DNA of 64,000 bases from Sodalis sp. dw_96. GTDB lineage: Bacteria; Pseudomonadota; Gammaproteobacteria; Enterobacterales; Enterobacteriaceae. The notes under the pieces are model-generated. The model made no database searches, had not been told where the DNA came from, and was given only the letters and a program-made list of their open reading frames with translations. Made by a program: the position numbers and the translations under genes. The stretch spans positions 28,153 through 92,152 of the forward strand of contig NZ_JAAVUT010000021.1 in NCBI RefSeq assembly GCF_018449575.1. Direction: 5' to 3'. Position 1 is the stretch's first letter. The number at the start of each line of letters is the position of its first letter. Shown here piece after piece: positions 51,193 through 63,976 of this stretch.

Positions 51193-53973
51193 TGCTTTTG
51201 GTTTGAAACCTATCAAGCGGTTGGCGTTACTCACCACGGTAATCGAGGATAACGCCATCGCCGCGCCGGCCACCACCGGGCTGAGCAGCGTGCCGGTAAA
51301 GGGATATAAAATACCGGCGGCGATAGGGATACCCAGGACATTATAAACAAAGGCTCCCAGCAGGTTTTGCTTCATGTTGCGCAAAGTGGCCTTGGATACC
51401 GCCAGCGCGTCGGCGACCCCGTGCAGGCTATGGCGCATCAGGGTAATGGCGGCGGTTTCAATCGCCACGTCGCTGCCGCCCCCCATGGCGATGCCCACTT
51501 CCGCCTGGGCCAGGGCCGGCGCGTCATTGATGCCGTCGCCAATCATGGCTACCCGGTGCCCCTGCCGCTGCAACTCCCTGATGGCCTCCGCCTTGCCGTC
51601 CGGCAATACGCCGGCAATCACCCGATCGATACCCGCCTCTTTCGCCACGCTCCGGGCGGTGGCGGGATTGTCCCCGGTGAGCATAACCAGGGTATAACCC
51701 TGGACGTGAAGCCGGTTCAGCGCCTCGACGCTGTCCGACCGCAAAGGATCCCGTACGGCGAACAGCGCCGCCACTTCACCGTTTACGGCCAATAGCACCG
51801 GCGTGGCGCCCTGTTCCGACCACTGTTTTACCCGGGGGGCGATGGCGTCGCCGGTGATGTGATACTGTTCCAACAGGGCGCTGTTGCCCAATAAAACCTG
51901 CGCCCCCGCGACCTCGCCGCTGACTCCGAGGCCGCGCAGAGTCCGAAATTCCCGCACTTCAGGCAGCGTCGCTTCACCGGCACGCTGGACAATGGCGTGG
52001 GCCAGGGGATGATTGGACCCTTGTTCCAGCGCCGCCGCCAGCGACAGCACCGCGGCTTCGTCAAAGCCGGCCGCGGGTTCCACCGCCACTACCCTGGGGC
52101 GACCTTCGGTGAGGGTCCCGGTTTTGTCGAACACCAGGGTATCGAGGGAGGTGGCGTGTTGCAGCGCATCGGCATCCCGCACCAGCACACCGAATTCCGC
52201 CGCCCGGCCGATGCCGGCAATGATGGACATGGGTGTGGCCAGGCCCAGGGCGCAGGGGCAGGCGATAATCAATACCGTGGTGGCCACCACCAGCGTATAG
52301 ACGATTTGCGGCGCCGGTCCCACCCAATACCAGATGGCGCCGCTGATTAAAGCGATAGCCACCACCGTCGGTACAAATACCGCCGAAATCCGATCCGCCA
52401 TCTGTCCGATGGCCGGCTTGCTGCTTTGCGCCTGGCGTACCAACCTGATAATCCGCGCCAGGGTGGTTTGGTTGCCTACCGCGTCGGCACGGAATAACAC
52501 GGTGCCGTCCTGCACCACGGTTCCCGCGTGTACCTTATCGCCGTTTGATTTTTGCCGCGGCGCCGGTTCCCCTGTGAGCATGGACTCATCCAGCCAGATT
52601 TCGCCCTGGGTAATTTCACCGTCCACCGGCACCCGATCCCCTGCGGTCAGCCGCAGAATCATCCCCAATTGTACATCCGACAGGGGCATGGATAACTCGC
52701 CGTTTTCGGTGACTACCCTGGCCGTGGGGGGCGTCAGATCCAACAGACGTTCCAATGCCTGGGATGAGCGCTGACGGGCACGCTGTTCCAAGGCACGGCC
52801 GAGATTAATCAGGCCGATAATCATAGCGCTGGCTTCGAAATAGAGATGACGCGCCATCATCGGGAACACGTCCGGCCACAGCACGATACTGATGGAATAC
52901 AGCCATGCCGCGCCGGTGCCCAGCGCCACCAGCGTGTCCATGGTGGCGCTGCCGGTTTTCAGGCTGCGCCAGGCGCTGCGGTAAAAGTGACCGCCGGCGA
53001 TGATCATCACCCCGAAGGTCATCAGGCCGATAAGCAGCCAGGGCAAACGAGTCGGCGGGGTGAGGGTCATGCTGCCGCCAAACAGGCCCCAGGCCATTAA
53101 CGGGATACCCAGGGTCAGCGCCAGCGCCGATTGCCAGCTAAACCGGCGCATCGCGCTTTGGGCGGTCTGCTGCTGCCGCTCCCGCCGCTGGGTTTCATCG
53201 GCTATAAGCTCCGCGCCGTAGCCGGCCCGTTCAATGGCGTTTATCAACGCCTGACCGTCAGGCGTCCCTATCACCAGGGCGCTGCGTTCCGCCAGATTCA
53301 CCCGCGCCTGTTCCACGCCGGGCACCCGTTGCAGCGCGTGTTCGACTTTACTGACGCAGCTGGCGCAGCTCATGCCGCTAATCAATAGCTGCAGACTGTC
53401 GTCAATCTGCGGCGATGCGCCGTGAGGCAATACAGTGAGGGGGGAAGGGGCCGTCGCGGGCGCGGCGGCCGTTACATTAGCATTTACATCTGCCGGAACA
53501 GGAGTCGCCGCTGCCAGAAAGTCCGGCGCTGAGGTATGGACTGTCAGCGGCTCAGTTTTTGGGTGGGGCATACTCCCCGCCGGGCCGGCCTGATAACCCG
53601 CCTGTTCCACCGCCTTGATAAGCACCGCCGCCTCCGCGCTACCATAAACAGTGGCATGATCCAGCGTTACCTGAGCGGCGGTGACGCCGGGCACCGCTTC
53701 CAGCGCTTTACGGGTGCTGGCGATGCAATGCTCGCAGCTCAGGCCGGAAAGGGCCAGTTCGGTATTGCCCCGGTCCGCCGGCGCGGCGTCGTAGCCGGCT
53801 TGTTTAATGCTGGCAATCAGGTCCGGCGTTTTAGCCTCGCCGGTGACTTCCGCATAATCCAGCGCAACCCGTGCGCTTTCCACATCGTCACGGGATTCAA
53901 GGGCCTCTTTGACCCGGTTAATACAGTGCTCACAGGACAAACCCTGCAAGGCGAGTACAATAGTCTGCGACAT
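51133..53973 (-). CDS. copA: Cu(I)-exporting P1B-type ATPase CopA
   Basis: Inner-membrane copper exporter. 946 residues against 834 in E. coli. Three N-terminal heavy-metal domains with CxxC pairs at 14/17, 80/83 and 203/206 (E. coli has two), joined by an Ala/Pro/Thr-rich linker (about 132-190); membrane CPC motif at 572-574 ([11 protein letters not shown]); phosphorylation Asp616 in DKTGT; MVGDGIND-type hinge ([12 protein letters not shown]). The conserved protein ends at GFKPK; the remaining [20 protein letters not shown] is encoded almost wholly by an ERIC element. Start at 53973 (GGAG), not 54213. Divergent from cueR. Confidence 0.96.
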   Translation of the reverse strand: MSQTIVLALQGLSCEHCINRVKEALESRDDVESARVALDYAEVTGEAKTPDLIASIKQAGYDAAPADRGNTELALSGLSCEHCIASTRKALEAVPGVTAAQVTLDHATVYGSAEAAVLIKAVEQAGYQAGPAGSMPHPKTEPLTVHTSAPDFLAAATPVPADVNANVTAAAPATAPSPLTVLPHGASPQIDDSLQLLISGMSCASCVSKVEHALQRVPGVEQARVNLAERSALVIGTPDGQALINAIERAGYGAELIADETQRRERQQQTAQSAMRRFSWQSALALTLGIPLMAWGLFGGSMTLTPPTRLPWLLIGLMTFGVMIIAGGHFYRSAWRSLKTGSATMDTLVALGTGAAWLYSISIVLWPDVFPMMARHLYFEASAMIIGLINLGRALEQRARQRSSQALERLLDLTPPTARVVTENGELSMPLSDVQLGMILRLTAGDRVPVDGEITQGEIWLDESMLTGEPAPRQKSNGDKVHAGTVVQDGTVLFRADAVGNQTTLARIIRLVRQAQSSKPAIGQMADRISAVFVPTVVAIALISGAIWYWVGPAPQIVYTLVVATTVLIIACPCALGLATPMSIIAGIGRAAEFGVLVRDADALQHATSLDTLVFDKTGTLTEGRPRVVAVEPAAGFDEAAVLSLAAALEQGSNHPLAHAIVQRAGEATLPEVREFRTLRGLGVSGEVAGAQVLLGNSALLEQYHITGDAIAPRVKQWSEQGATPVLLAVNGEVAALFAVRDPLRSDSVEALNRLHVQGYTLVMLTGDNPATARSVAKEAGIDRVIAGVLPDGKAEAIRELQRQGHRVAMIGDGINDAPALAQAEVGIAMGGGSDVAIETAAITLMRHSLHGVADALAVSKATLRNMKQNLLGAFVYNVLGIPIAAGILYPFTGTLLSPVVAGAAMALSSITVVSNANRLIGFKPKAYTLNTSSRSKAASPRTPGA

Positions 53974-54044
53974 ACACGACTCCTTTGCGGTTAACAGGAT
54001 TTTCCAAACCGGTTGACTTCGGCAGGAAAAACTCGATGTAATGA

Positions 54045-54075
54045 AGCTTAAACCTTGCCGCAAGGGGAAGGTCAA
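54045..54075 (-). promoter_or_regulatory. CueR-controlled copA promoter
   Basis: On the minus strand: -35 TTGACC (54075-54070), a 19-bp spacer and -10 TAAGCT (54050-54045). The dyad ACCTTCC...GGCAAGGT (54072-54052) fills the spacer. The overlong spacer with a MerR-type dyad is exactly the E. coli copA layout, where CueR bends the DNA to activate on Cu(I). Confidence 0.88.
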
Positions 54076-54084
54076 GGGGGGAAT

Positions 54085-54486
54085 ATGAATATTAGCGACG
54101 TGGCGAAAAAAACCGGCCTGACCAGCAAGGCGATCCGGTTTTATGAAGAGAAGGGGCTGGTGACGCGGCCCGCTCGCCGGGACAATGGTTATCGCAGCTA
54201 TGACGCCCGGCAATTGGAAGAATTAACGCTGTTGCACCAGGCACGGCTGGTGGGCTTCAATCTTGATGAATGCCGCGAACTGGTGGCGTTATTCAATAAT
54301 CCCAGTCGCCACAGCGCCGACGTCAAGTCCCGCACCCTGCAGAAAGTGAAGGACATCGAAAATCACATTGAGCAGTTGAAGGCCATGCGAGAGCATTTGC
54401 TGGCGCTGGCGGAAAGCTGCCCCGGCGATGAGGGCGCCGCGTGCCCGATTATCGAAAATCTGTCGGGATGCTGCTCGGGCCACTGA
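54085..54486 (+). CDS. cueR: Copper-sensing MerR-family activator CueR
   Basis: Cu(I) sensor that activates copA and cueO. 133 residues from [26 protein letters not shown] against 135. The Cu(I)-binding Cys pair is in [15 protein letters not shown] (Cys112/Cys120 equivalents), with the terminal GCCSGH. GGGGGGAAT lies before the ATG. The last 38 bases overlap the 3-prime end of ybbJ on the opposite strand. Confidence 0.96.
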   Translation: MNISDVAKKTGLTSKAIRFYEEKGLVTRPARRDNGYRSYDARQLEELTLLHQARLVGFNLDECRELVALFNNPSRHSADVKSRTLQKVKDIENHIEQLKAMREHLLALAESCPGDEGAACPIIENLSGCCSGH

Positions 54487-54928
54487 TGGGGCGGACGTGC
54501 AGGGTAATACCCTCCACGGCAATCACCTCCACGATAGCCCCGGCAGGCAGATCCCTGTCGCAGACGGCCCGCCATGTACCGTCGCCGATACGTACCCGGC
54601 CGATGCCGTTCGCCACCGCCTCTATCAGGATGGCATGGGTGCCCACCAGCTGTTCGCCGCGCCGATTGAGCAACGTCGTGGGTATGCTTTTATTGTGATT
54701 GCGCAGCCAATACCACCATAAAAACCCGGAAACCAGGGTAAGCAACGCGAACAGCAGGCCCTGCGCCGCCCACTCCATGGGCACCGCCCATATCATCAGA
54801 CCCACCACCACCGCGGCGCAGCCGCTCCATAACAGGAATCCGCCGGCGCCCAGCATTTCCCCGGCCAGCAGCAGACCGCCGAGCGAAATCCAGAACCAAT
54901 GTGGATTTACCACCAAAGCGGTCAGCAT
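54449..54928 (-). CDS. ybbJ: NfeD-like membrane protein YbbJ
   Basis: Short NfeD family protein, the usual partner of the SPFH protein QmcA. 159 residues. Four membrane helices (about 8-75, including [25 protein letters not shown]) and a C-terminal OB-fold NfeD domain ([38 protein letters not shown]). It starts 2 bases after the qmcA stop, forming a pair, and overlaps cueR tail to tail. Confidence 0.94.
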   Translation of the reverse strand: MLTALVVNPHWFWISLGGLLLAGEMLGAGGFLLWSGCAAVVVGLMIWAVPMEWAAQGLLFALLTLVSGFLWWYWLRNHNKSIPTTLLNRRGEQLVGTHAILIEAVANGIGRVRIGDGTWRAVCDRDLPAGAIVEVIAVEGITLHVRPISGPSSIPTDFR

Positions 54929-54930
54929 GG

Positions 54931-55845
54931 TTATTTACCCCGGACCTGTTTACTTTCACCGATTAGCTCGGCAATACCGCCGATGGCGCCCATCAGGCTG
55001 CTGGCATCCAGCGGCATCATGATGACCTTGCTGTTATTGGCGGAACCGATATGTTTTAACGCGTCGGTGTATTTCTGGGCGACAAAATAGTTAATCGCCT
55101 GGATATTGCCCGCCGCAATGGCATCGGAAACCACCTGGGTGGCCTGCGCTTCGGCCTGCGCCGCCCGTTCACGGGCTTCCGCCTGCAGGAAGGCGGATTG
55201 CCGCTCCCCTTCCGCTTTCAGAATTTGCGACTGTTTTTCACCCTCGGCGCGCAGGATAGCGGCCTGGCGTATCCCTTCCGCTTCAAGAATATTCGCCCGT
55301 TTGGTACGTTCGGCCCGCATCTGCGCGTTCATCGCGGCAATCATTTCCACCGGCGGACGGACGTCGCGGATTTCGATACGCGTGACCTTGATACCCCAGG
55401 GACTGGTGGCCTCGTCCACGATATGCAGCAGGCGGGTATTGATGCCGTCCCGCTGGGACAGCATTTCGTCCAGCTCCATGGAGCCCAACACCGTACGGAT
55501 ATTGGTCATGGTGAGGTTAAGTATGGCCTGTTCCAGGTTACTGACTTCATAGGCGGCGCGCGACGGCTCCACCACCTGGATAAAGCACACCGCGTCGATG
55601 GTCACATTGGCGTTGTCCTTGGAGATGATTTCCTGGGACGGAATATCGAGCACCTGTTCCATCATGTTAATCTTGCGCCCGATCCGGTCCATAAACGGCA
55701 CCACCAGATTAAGGCCGGGTCTCAGGGTGTGGGTATAACGGCCAAAACGCTCCACCGTCCAATGGTATCCTTGCGGGACAATTTTTATCCCCGCCCAGAC
55801 GATAATCAGGGCGACAATAACTATGATAGGAATAACCGTCAACAT
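54931..55845 (-). CDS. qmcA: SPFH/stomatin-family membrane protein QmcA
   Basis: Membrane scaffold of the stomatin/prohibitin type, linked in E. coli to quality control of membrane proteins with FtsH. 304 residues from [19 protein letters not shown] against 305. N-terminal membrane anchor, SPFH domain ([15 protein letters not shown] ... [16 protein letters not shown]), C-terminal coiled coil with repeated ILxAEGExQ units (210-255). Start at 55845 has GGAG at proper spacing; the open frame extends to 55935 without family match. Confidence 0.95.
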   Translation of the reverse strand: MLTVIPIIVIVALIIVWAGIKIVPQGYHWTVERFGRYTHTLRPGLNLVVPFMDRIGRKINMMEQVLDIPSQEIISKDNANVTIDAVCFIQVVEPSRAAYEVSNLEQAILNLTMTNIRTVLGSMELDEMLSQRDGINTRLLHIVDEATSPWGIKVTRIEIRDVRPPVEMIAAMNAQMRAERTKRANILEAEGIRQAAILRAEGEKQSQILKAEGERQSAFLQAEARERAAQAEAQATQVVSDAIAAGNIQAINYFVAQKYTDALKHIGSANNSKVIMMPLDASSLMGAIGGIAELIGESKQVRGK

Positions 55846-56145
55846 AGATGGAATCTCCATTTCTTTGAGTGAATTGACTAACATGACCGGCCCGATCCGT
55901 TTCGTACCGCTGGCGGTTGCCGGCCAGCATGACATAGCGATTTCAACGCTGTCTCAATAGTACGCTTTTGCCGCCGCGGTTACGCGGGGAGAGGGAGCAA
56001 ATTCAGCGACAGGGATGAAATTCGCCTTCCCGCGACAGGGGTGTGCTAAGCACGCATCCTTATCGGCGAATGACTGCCAACCGGTTCGGTTCCCTGCATG
56101 GTCGACGGCGATGGGGCGGGGCAGCCACCCCGCCCGGCACGAAGG
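55846..56145. other. Intergenic region cnoX-qmcA
   Basis: 300 bases between two minus-strand genes. Contains a strong GGGCGGGG/CCCCGCCC hairpin (56114-56135) just after cnoX, without a T run. E. coli carries the fetAB (ybbLM) pair in this gap; nothing of it is visible. Confidence 0.55.
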
Positions 56146-57003
56146 CTAATAAAGCAGGGAGTACAGCTGGCGGCGATATTTACCCGTCAGGGCGTTACCG
56201 GTGCCCAAAGCGGACAGAATATCCATCATGGTTTTGCGCGCATTCCCCTCCGCGGCGGCGAGATCTTTACGCAGATGGCCGATAAGCAGCTCCAGGGCTT
56301 CCTCGTTTCGACCCACCTGATGCAATTGCAGCGCCAATTGCACCGCCAGCGCCGCATCCTCCGGCGCATTTTGCACCTGGGTCTGCAACTGCTGTATTTC
56401 CGGCGTGTTCGCCGCCTGTTTCATCAAATCGATTTGCGCCAGCAGCCCTTGATAGCGGCTGTCCTTATCCTGCAGGGGGAAGACGTCCAGCACCGCCTTG
56501 GCATCCTCGATACGCTTGAGATGGAGATAGGTTTCCGCCAGCAGCAGGCCGGCTTCGCTGGACTGATTGCTCATCTGCCAGGCCTCTTTCAGCAAGGGCA
56601 GGGCTTCGCCGTAGGCGCCTTGTTCCATAAGAGCGCCGGCTTCGGCCATTTTAAGCTCGGCGGGATCGGGCAAGGCCTTCAGCAACAGCTCGCGAATCAC
56701 TTCCTCCGGCTGCGGCCCCTGCAATCCGTCCAGCGGCTGTCCGTCTTTAAACAGATAGAGGGTCGGAATGGCGCGCAGGCCGAATTGAGCGGCGATCTGC
56801 TGTTGGGCGTCGCAATCCACCTTGGCCAGGATGAACTGGCCGGCAAATTCCTGCGCCAGACGGTCGATAATCGGCGTCAACAGTTGGCAATGTTGGCTGC
56901 GTTCCGACCAAAAATAGAACAGCACCGGCTGGGACATGGACTGTTCAAGGGTTTGCTGCAGGTTTGTTTCATTAATTTCAACAAGGGTGGCTTGAGCTAG
57001 CAT
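56146..57003 (-). CDS. cnoX: Chaperedoxin CnoX (YbbN)
   Basis: Thioredoxin-TPR fusion that protects proteins from chlorine oxidation and passes them to GroEL or DnaK. 285 residues against 284. The thioredoxin-like domain (1-110) has SQHC (36-39) in place of the CGPC active site, so it cannot act as a reductase; Cys64 is the redox-sensitive residue equivalent to E. coli Cys63. TPR-like helices follow (115-285), ending [11 protein letters not shown]. Confidence 0.95.
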   Translation of the reverse strand: MLAQATLVEINETNLQQTLEQSMSQPVLFYFWSERSQHCQLLTPIIDRLAQEFAGQFILAKVDCDAQQQIAAQFGLRAIPTLYLFKDGQPLDGLQGPQPEEVIRELLLKALPDPAELKMAEAGALMEQGAYGEALPLLKEAWQMSNQSSEAGLLLAETYLHLKRIEDAKAVLDVFPLQDKDSRYQGLLAQIDLMKQAANTPEIQQLQTQVQNAPEDAALAVQLALQLHQVGRNEEALELLIGHLRKDLAAAEGNARKTMMDILSALGTGNALTGKYRRQLYSLLY

Positions 57004-57054
57004 GAAATTTTCTCTCGTCCGTTTTAGCGATATATGGGGGCAATTTTCCCCGCC

Positions 57055-57831
57055 TCAATGCCTGCCGCGTAAAATCATATCAAGGCTTCGGTCCGGTAAA
57101 ATACGGCGTAATAATGACAGAGTATGCGCCACCAGCGTGACCGGATAACGTAACCGGGGTCTCGGATGTTCCAACGCATGATACAGTTTGGGCAGGATTG
57201 CCTCGGGAGGCAATGTAAATCGTTTGGCAATACCGGGATTGATCACCGGTTTATCGGACCGGGACTGCCGGACGTTGCCGGTAAACGCGGTACTTATCGG
57301 CCCGGGTTCAATCAGGCTGACATACAGGCCGGTGCCGTGCAGCTCCATACGCAGGGTATCCGACCAGGCTTCCAGGGCGAATTTGCTGGCGGCATACGCC
57401 CCGCGCCCCGGCGTGGAAACCAGCCCCATAACCGAGCTGGTCTGGATAATCCGCCCCTCCCCGTGGGGCAGCATGGCCGGCAGCAGGCGCTGGGTTAATT
57501 GATGGGTGCCGAACAAATTGCTGGCAAACTGTTTTTCCAACTGCTCTCGCGACAGGGCGGCCAGCGGGCCATACTGGCCATAGCCGGCATTGTTGAACAG
57601 GGCGTAGATTTGGTTGCCGGTCAACTCAACGATGGCGGCGGCGGCGGCGTCGACGCTTTGGGCGTCATCCAAATCCATTCGCAGCGCGTCGAATCCGGCG
57701 GCCATAAGCCGTTCGACATCCGCCGGTTTGCGGCAGGTCGCCACCACCCGATAACCGCGCTGGCGTAAATCCGTCGCCGCGACGGCGCCGATACCGCTGG
57801 AACAGCCAGTGATCACCACCGTTTTTTGCAT
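57055..57831 (-). CDS. ybbO: Short-chain dehydrogenase YbbO
   Basis: NADP+-dependent aldehyde/alcohol oxidoreductase of the classical SDR family. 258 residues. Cofactor motif TGCSSGIG at 8-15; NNAGYGQYGPL; catalytic Ser in TSSVMGLVSTPGRGAYAASKFALE, with YxxxK as YAASK. A start four codons upstream (57843) would overlap tesA; I prefer MQKTVVITG by family alignment. Adjacent to tesA as in E. coli. Confidence 0.93.
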   Translation of the reverse strand: MQKTVVITGCSSGIGAVAATDLRQRGYRVVATCRKPADVERLMAAGFDALRMDLDDAQSVDAAAAAIVELTGNQIYALFNNAGYGQYGPLAALSREQLEKQFASNLFGTHQLTQRLLPAMLPHGEGRIIQTSSVMGLVSTPGRGAYAASKFALEAWSDTLRMELHGTGLYVSLIEPGPISTAFTGNVRQSRSDKPVINPGIAKRFTLPPEAILPKLYHALEHPRPRLRYPVTLVAHTLSLLRRILPDRSLDMILRGRH

Positions 57832-57835
57832 AACG

Positions 57836-58498
57836 TTACCCATGGCTTGGTCCCGCGGCGGCGACATCTGGTTTAAGTAAGGGGGTAAGCTGCGACGACA
57901 TCCACTCGGCGATAAAAGGCTGGGCCAAGGGATTGGGATGAATGGCATCATCCTGCATCCATTGCGGCTTGAGATAGACTTGCTCCATAAAAAACGGCAG
58001 CAGCGGCACGCCGTACTTTTGCGCCAGCGCCGGATAAATTGCGCTGAACGACTGGGTATAGCGCTGGCCATAATTGGGCGGCAGACGGATTTGCATCAGT
58101 AAAGGCTGCGCCCCCGATTGTTTCACCTGTTGGATGGCGCTGGACAAGTCCTGTTGGATGGCCGGCGGCGGGAAACCGCGCAGTCCGTCGTTGCCCCCCA
58201 GTTCAATCACCACCCAGCGCGGCTTATACAGTTTAAGCAAGGCCGGAAGGCGCGCCAGGCCCTGGGTGGCGGTATCGCCGCTGATGCTGCCGTTAATCAC
58301 CTGGATGCCGTGGGATTGCTGACGCCATTTATCATTGAGCAACGACGGCCAGGCCTGATTTGCCGCCATTCGATAGCCGGCACTGAGACTATCGCCCAAA
58401 ATCAATAAGGTATCTGCGGCAATTGCACGTACACTGAAGAATCCTAACAGTAAAAGGAAGGGGAAATGCCAGCGGAAAACGCTCTTGAAGTTCATCAT
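57836..58498 (-). CDS. tesA: Periplasmic acyl-CoA thioesterase I/protease I/lysophospholipase L1
   Basis: Multifunctional SGNH hydrolase. 220 residues from MMNFKSVFRWHFPF; signal peptide cleaved after about residue 27, giving mature ADTLLILGDSLSAG with catalytic Ser10 (residue 37). Further blocks are ELGGNDGLRG and DDAIHPNPLAQ with the catalytic Asp-x-x-His. C-terminal tail is longer than the E. coli protein (208). Its 5-prime end overlaps the divergent ybbA by 33 bases, as in E. coli. Confidence 0.95.
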   Translation of the reverse strand: MMNFKSVFRWHFPFLLLLGFFSVRAIAADTLLILGDSLSAGYRMAANQAWPSLLNDKWRQQSHGIQVINGSISGDTATQGLARLPALLKLYKPRWVVIELGGNDGLRGFPPPAIQQDLSSAIQQVKQSGAQPLLMQIRLPPNYGQRYTQSFSAIYPALAQKYGVPLLPFFMEQVYLKPQWMQDDAIHPNPLAQPFIAEWMSSQLTPLLKPDVAAAGPSHG

Positions 58499-59152
58499 CT
58501 TAGTAAACACGTCGGTCAGGGGGAACATCAGCTTACCATCCTTACCGCAGTTGAGCTTGTTGTCAAACCCGCGCAGACAATTGCACTGATTGGCGAATCG
58601 GGTTCCGGTAAATCAACCCTGTTGGGTATTTTGGCCGGACTGGACGATGGTAGCGAAGGTGAGGTAAGGCTGCTGGGCCGGTCGCTGGCGGACCTGGATG
58701 AAGAAGGACGGGCGGCGTTGCGGGCCAGCCACATCGGTTTCGTATTCCAGTCTTTTATGCTGGTGCCCACCTTGACCGCCCTGGAAAACGTGCAGCTACC
58801 CGCCCTGTTGCGCGGTGAAAGCGAACGCCGCAGCCGGGAGCAGGCGTTACAGCTGCTGGAAAAGCTCGGTTTAGCCAAACGCCTGAGCCATATGCCCGCC
58901 CAGCTGTCCGGCGGAGAACAGCAGCGCGTGGCGCTTGCCCGGGCCTTCAGCGGGCGACCGCAAATTCTTTTCGCCGATGAACCCACCGGCAACCTGGATC
59001 GTAAAACCGGCGATCGCATCGCCGACTCGCTGTTTTCCCTGAACCGGGACTGCGCCACCACCCTGATATTGGTGACTCATGACCTGCAGCTCGCCGCCCG
59101 CTGCGAGCGCCGCCTGCGCCTACAGGACGGCCGATTGCTGGAGGTGGCATGA
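58466..59152 (+). CDS. ybbA: ABC transporter ATPase YbbA (LolD/MacB type)
   Basis: Cytosolic ATPase of a type VII (MacB-like) ABC system, partner of YbbP. 228 residues equal to E. coli, from MPAENALEVHHLSK. Walker A GESGSGKST near 43-51; Q-loop FQSFMLVPTLTALENV; signature LSGGEQQRVALARAF; Walker B ILFADEPTGNLD; H-loop VTHD. The last 4 bases (ATGA) overlap ybbP. Divergent overlap with tesA is conserved. Confidence 0.96.
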   Translation: MPAENALEVHHLSKHVGQGEHQLTILTAVELVVKPAQTIALIGESGSGKSTLLGILAGLDDGSEGEVRLLGRSLADLDEEGRAALRASHIGFVFQSFMLVPTLTALENVQLPALLRGESERRSREQALQLLEKLGLAKRLSHMPAQLSGGEQQRVALARAFSGRPQILFADEPTGNLDRKTGDRIADSLFSLNRDCATTLILVTHDLQLAARCERRLRLQDGRLLEVA

Positions 59153-61581
59153 TAGGACGATGGTTCTGGCGCGAATGGCGTTCCCCCTCGCTGCTGATAG
59201 TCGCCCTGGCGTTGACCCTGTCGGTGGCCTGCGTACTGGCCTTGGGAAATATCAGCGATCGTATGCAAAAAGGCATCGGGCAGCAAAGCCGCGAATTTCT
59301 GGCTGCCGACCGGGTATTGCGCAGCGCGCGCCCGGTGGATGAAAGCTGGTTGCAACAGGCCGCCGCCGACGGTTTGGTCCTGAGCCGCCAAATCAGCTTT
59401 ATGACCATGACCTTCGCCGGCGACAACGCCCAGCTAGCCGATGTCAAAGCCACCGATGAGCGCTATCCGCTCTATGGCCGGCTGGTCACACGCCCGGCGA
59501 GTCTGCAGGCCCGGCCCGGCACCGTGCTGGTGGCGCCGCGTCTGCTGGCGTTGCTCGCCCTGAATGTCGGCGACATGCTGGCGGTAGGGGATGCCACGCT
59601 ACGCATCAGCGGCGAGGTGGTGCAGGAACCGGACAGCGGTTTTAACCCGTTCCAAACCGCGCCGGCCATTATCATCAACGGAGCGGATGTGGCCAAAACC
59701 GGCGCCGTCCAGCCCGGCGGCCGGGTGACCTGGCGCTATATGTTTGCCGGTACGTCCCAGCAGCTTCAAACTTTTGAGGCTTATCTGCTGCCCAAGCTCG
59801 GCGCCGACCAGCGCTGGTACAGCATGGATGATTCCAACGGCGCGTTGAACGCCTCCATACAGCGCTCACATTCCTTCCTGGTGCTGTCGGCATTATTGAC
59901 ATTGATGCTTGCCGTGGCGGCGGTGGCGGTGGCCATGGGGCATTATTGTCGCAGCCGCGGCGATTTGGTGGCGGTGCTGAAAACCCTTGGCGCCGGCCGC
60001 CGGGCGCTGATGAAGCTGATTATCGGCCAGTGGCTATCGTTGCTGGTCTTCTCCGGGGTTTGCGGCAGCCTGATTGGTTTGGCGTTTGAATGGTTATTGA
60101 TGCGCATGCTGGCGCCGGTACTGCCGGCGACGTTGCCTCCCGCCGGAGTCTGGCCCTGGCTCTGGTCGCTGGGCTCGATGGTGATTATATCACTATTGGT
60201 TGGCCTGCGGCCGTACCGGCAACTGCTGGCCACCCGACCGCTGCGGGTCCTGCGCCGGGATTCGGCCGCCGCCGTCTGGCCGTTGCGTTATTATGCGCCG
60301 GTTGTCCTGCTCATCGTCCTCGGACTATTGACCGCCATCGTCGGCGTCGGCGGGCTATTCTGGACCCTGATGGGGGGCATGGCGGTCCTGACTATGATGC
60401 TGGCGGCGGTGGGGTGGGGGGCCTTATGGCTGTTACGGCATGTGGCGGTACGCCGTCTCACCCTGCGGCTGGCCATCAATCGCCTGTTGCGGCAGCCATG
60501 GATAACCATGAGCCAACTGGCGGCGTTTTCCCTGAGTTTTATGTTGCTGGCGCTGCTGCTGGTGATGCGAGGGGATTTGCTCCAGCGCTGGCAACAGCAA
60601 TTGCCGCCGGGCAGCCCGAATTATTTCTTGCTGAACCTGACCGCCGATCAGGTGCCGCAGGTCAGGGATTTCCTACAGCAAAACCGGGTGGCTCCGGGGA
60701 CGTTTTATCCCATCATCCGCGCGCGCCTGACGGAAATAAACGGGCAAAAGGCCACCGATATCATCCATGATAACGATTCAGGGGGCCGCACGCTCAATCG
60801 CGAGCTGAACCTGACCTGGCTTAAGGACCGGCCTGACGGAAACCAACTGGTGTCGGGCCAATGGCCGCCGCGGCCGGGGGAAGTTTCCATGGAGCAGCAG
60901 GTGGCGGATGAGCTGCACCTTAAACTCGGCGATACCTTGGCCTTTACCGGTGATACCCAAACCTTTACCGTGAAGGTCACCAGCCTGCGTAAAGTCGATT
61001 GGGAAAGCCTGCGGCCCAATTTCTTTTTTATCTTCCCTCCTGGATCGCTGGATAATCAGCCCCAAACCTGGCTCACCAGTTTCCGCTATCAGGGTGACGA
61101 AAAGCTGCTGTCCCGCTTGAACCGTCAGTTTCCCACCCTGACCCTGCTGGATGTGGGGGCCATTCTCCGGCAAATCGGCCAGGTATTGCAGCAGGTCAGC
61201 CGCGCCCTGGAAATCATGGTGGCGCTGGTCCTGCTCTGTGGTGGTCTGTTGCTGGTGGCGCAGGTACAGGTGGGCATGCGCCAGCGCCAGCGGGAACTGG
61301 TGGTCTACCGAACCCTGGGGGCCAGCGCCAAACTGCTGCGGGCGACCCTGTGGAGCGAATTCGCTCTGCTGGGGCTGGTGGCCGGCGTGGCGGCGGCCAT
61401 CGGCGCCGAAGCGGCGCTGGCGCTGTTGCAACAGAAGGTTTTCGACTTTCCCTGGCAACCGGATTATGTGCTGTGGTGGGCGCTGCCCCTGGCGGGCATG
61501 GCGTTGTTGTCCCTACTGGGCACCGTGCTGGGCAGGCGTTTGGTCAAGGGCAACGGCGGCTTTCGGCAGTATTTGGGGTGA
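59149..61581 (+). CDS. ybbP: ABC transporter permease YbbP (FtsX-like)
   Basis: Large membrane protein of the FtsX/MacB permease family; with YbbA and TesA it has been proposed to process or extract hydrophobic molecules from the membrane. 810 residues against 804. One N-terminal helix (about 11-30), a periplasmic domain (to 235), a first FtsX-type helix bundle (240-480), a second periplasmic domain (480-680) and a final bundle (690-800). It follows ybbA with a 4-base overlap. Confidence 0.95.
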   Translation: MIGRWFWREWRSPSLLIVALALTLSVACVLALGNISDRMQKGIGQQSREFLAADRVLRSARPVDESWLQQAAADGLVLSRQISFMTMTFAGDNAQLADVKATDERYPLYGRLVTRPASLQARPGTVLVAPRLLALLALNVGDMLAVGDATLRISGEVVQEPDSGFNPFQTAPAIIINGADVAKTGAVQPGGRVTWRYMFAGTSQQLQTFEAYLLPKLGADQRWYSMDDSNGALNASIQRSHSFLVLSALLTLMLAVAAVAVAMGHYCRSRGDLVAVLKTLGAGRRALMKLIIGQWLSLLVFSGVCGSLIGLAFEWLLMRMLAPVLPATLPPAGVWPWLWSLGSMVIISLLVGLRPYRQLLATRPLRVLRRDSAAAVWPLRYYAPVVLLIVLGLLTAIVGVGGLFWTLMGGMAVLTMMLAAVGWGALWLLRHVAVRRLTLRLAINRLLRQPWITMSQLAAFSLSFMLLALLLVMRGDLLQRWQQQLPPGSPNYFLLNLTADQVPQVRDFLQQNRVAPGTFYPIIRARLTEINGQKATDIIHDNDSGGRTLNRELNLTWLKDRPDGNQLVSGQWPPRPGEVSMEQQVADELHLKLGDTLAFTGDTQTFTVKVTSLRKVDWESLRPNFFFIFPPGSLDNQPQTWLTSFRYQGDEKLLSRLNRQFPTLTLLDVGAILRQIGQVLQQVSRALEIMVALVLLCGGLLLVAQVQVGMRQRQRELVVYRTLGASAKLLRATLWSEFALLGLVAGVAAAIGAEAALALLQQKVFDFPWQPDYVLWWALPLAGMALLSLLGTVLGRRLVKGNGGFRQYLG

Positions 61582-61715
61582 TTTTTGTTGCGTAACATTA
61601 ATGCAACAAAAAATCCTCAGTGAAGTGACAACCAGGTTGACAGCCACCGCACGCCTACTGCACAGTAACGGCCAGGCGTCATACTAAAATCCGGTTTGAG
61701 GAGTTAACATAATAA

Positions 61716-63947
<2,232 letters not shown>

Positions 63948-63976
63948 GTTTCAACACGATGGCAATAGGGAAGGAA

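Noticed and set aside
53974..54213. 80-residue N-terminal extension of CopA
   Set aside because: Would run through the CueR-controlled promoter and into the cueR coding region; the ATG at 53973 has a proper ribosome site and matches the family.
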